In this document: positions 36,601-37,406 of the stretch, piece after piece
Layout: each line of letters opens with the position of its first letter
Position numbering within the stretch: the first letter of the stretch is position 1
Origin: Helochares maculicollis
Lineage: Eukaryota > Arthropoda > Insecta > Coleoptera > Hydrophilidae
Length of the DNA: 37,406 nt
Assembly: GCA_033557835.1 (NCBI GenBank)
Contig: JAWQRO010000512.1
Span: forward strand, 1 to 37,406
Reading direction: 5' to 3'
The notes under the pieces: generated by a model
What the model saw: only the letters and a program-made list of their open reading frames with translations
Databases searched by the model: none
What the model was told of the DNA's origin: nothing
Position numbers and translations under genes: made by a program

Positions 36601-37279
36601 TCTAGCTTCATTGAATTAATTTCATTACCTTGATTGATACCATCAACTGTATGTAACGACTGTAATGAACAACTTAGAATACAATTGCATTCTCAAATTG
36701 TTATGTAGAAAGAGGAATTGTCTTGTGAATTCAGAAATCTGTTTCACGATTAACAGTTGCAAAGCTCCTTGCTTTGTTGACCCTGCAATTCATTATTAAA
36801 TTAAGTACCAGAGGAACGTCCCCTTGCCACTTGTGAGGTATTTCGGAAATGAAGAAAAGAAATACTTGGGAAGGCAACAGTAACACAAAAGCATTACATT
36901 ACTCTTGAAAAAGTTCTTAAGTTCATGTCCACTGAAAACATAAAGCGGAGGAGACTATGCTACAATACAATACAATTCATTTCTAAGGCTCACCCAGAGG
37001 TTGAGGTACATTGCAAATAAGACAAATTATATGCATCCAATTTAGTTGGACACGAACCAACGAACGAAGACTGCATCTTTTAAAAAATATCTACGCCATA
37101 TGAAACTGAATAAAATATGAGGCAATTATAATCGCTTGAGCAACTTTTGAACATGGTGTGTGGAAATATTCACAAAATATAAATCGGAATCCTAACTTAC
37201 TAATTGTTAGGAAGTCCGTAAAACGACCTAGCACATCCACCCTAGACGATGTCTAAGAAGTGCAATGGACATAAAAGGC
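33669..37279. other. First part of svb intron 1, no gene seen
   Basis: This begins with the donor GTACGT of exon 1 and runs to the end of the unique unit, continuing at position 1 on the closed unit. No exon or RNA gene is recognised. Two longer minus-strand frames stand out: 34487-34897 (136 codons) and 35863-36435 (190 codons, listed separately). Local GC-richer patches occur near 33.7-33.9 and 34.6-34.9 kb. Confidence 0.55.
35863..36435 (-). CDS. Unassigned 190-codon open frame
   Basis: This is the longest open frame in the window outside svb exon 2. Its predicted product is rich in Phe, Trp and Leu, with a possible hydrophobic segment (NYLFFSSVFCVFLNNTIWWL) and another around VFYVVECLLAISGLLVRLI. 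A short acidic stretch (DFKFDDFDVF) separates them. I recognise no domain. An AATAAA (GCAATAAAG) overlaps its end. It lies antisense within svb intron 1 on the closed unit. It may be a remnant of an unidentified transposon, a nested gene or a chance frame; nothing decides between these. Confidence 0.25.
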   Translation of the reverse strand: MSLGSPFREPSTCCDAQFTWRSFFVAQHSPFAQPGFNKIPTDASNYLFFSSVFCVFLNNTIWWLVVHLPKTRLSDLVDMNYHRHLVSGPFFKSWLSLFDYFRGVQVELIPLQPNAAKAPTSMADFKFDDFDVFYVVECLLAISGLLVRLISGKVRFNNLGVLTSAKLWWWHDTTTLTWFLTNIHGCNKVC

Positions 37280-37406
37280 AAATCACTATAATAGCTATTG
37301 GGTATTGGATAGATAATTGTTTTGTTTTGAGCAAATGATGATGTTGATATACCAATCAGAAGTTATTTTCGATTGTGGTGACCACAAAAGAAAGAAGGGC
37401 TATAAA
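37280..37406. repeat. Terminal direct repeat, right copy
   Basis: Exact second copy of bases 1-127, ending with CTATAAA at the last base of the window. The sequence just before it (GGACATAAAAGGC) is therefore what precedes base 1 if the unit is circular or tandem. No discontinuity in base composition is visible at this point, which fits an arbitrary cut point in a closed path and not a biological boundary. Confidence 0.97.

Noticed and set aside
1..37406. Bacterial or phage replicon, plasmid or CRISPR-bearing element
   Set aside because: No bacterial gene arrangement, ribosome-binding-site operons, replication protein or CRISPR array is present. Coding is confined to spliced animal exons and insect-type transposons.
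1..37406. Parasitoid-wasp polydnavirus DNA circle
   Set aside because: Such particles do carry circles of this size, but I see no typical virulence gene families or recognisable excision motif; the content is an ordinary chromosomal svb locus fragment. A read-level comparison with wasp proviral segments would settle it.

Overview
This window is animal nuclear DNA, most likely from an insect. It is AT-rich, with long introns, GT-AG splice sites and scattered dead transposons, and has no bacterial gene organisation. The one recognisable cellular gene is ovo/shavenbaby (svb), the C2H2 zinc-finger transcription factor. Three of its coding exons are visible, all on the plus strand: the shavenbaby-specific first exon (33527-33668), the large regulatory exon (about 10749-12436) and the exon with the first two zinc fingers (13160-13469). 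The conserved last exon, with the remaining fingers and the C-terminus, was not found.

Two facts belong together. The first 127 bases are repeated exactly as the last 127 bases, so the sequence closes into a 37,279-bp unit. The svb exons are circularly permuted in the linear view: exon 1 lies about 20 kb after exon 3. Read through the end-to-start junction, the order becomes exon 1, a 14.4-kb intron, exon 2, a 723-bp intron, exon 3, with compatible splice phases. The window is therefore a circular molecule (extrachromosomal circular DNA carrying the 5' part of svb), a tandem duplication of that segment, or an assembly collapse between two direct repeats flanking this part of the gene. Sequence alone cannot separate these. 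An overlap of 127 is also a common k-mer size of short-read assemblers, so the overlap length itself may be technical.

Layout. 1-1185: terminal repeat, then a minus-strand non-LTR reverse-transcriptase relic. 1186-10748: intron 1 (second part), with a Jockey-like ORF1 relic at about 6.9-7.64 kb. 10749-13469: svb exons 2 and 3. 13470-33228: no recognised gene. It holds a tandemly triplicated mariner fragment (18.78-19.53 kb), a second mariner N-terminal fragment (19.8-20.1 kb), degenerate short tandem repeats (27.5-27.9 kb), a nearly complete but frame-broken mariner (29559-30825) and a possible LTR-element leader (31.2 kb). If the molecule is a real circle, the novel join between sequence downstream of exon 3 and sequence upstream of exon 1 lies here. 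33229-33668: probable initiator, 5'UTR with short uORFs, and svb exon 1. 33669-37406: start of intron 1 and the second copy of the terminal repeat.

In flies, full-length Svb is a repressor that Ubr3 and the proteasome trim to an activator when Pri/Tal peptides are present. The N-terminal exon carries the degron for this. The unit thus keeps a promoter-like region, the degron, the regulatory region and two of the zinc fingers, but not the complete DNA-binding domain.
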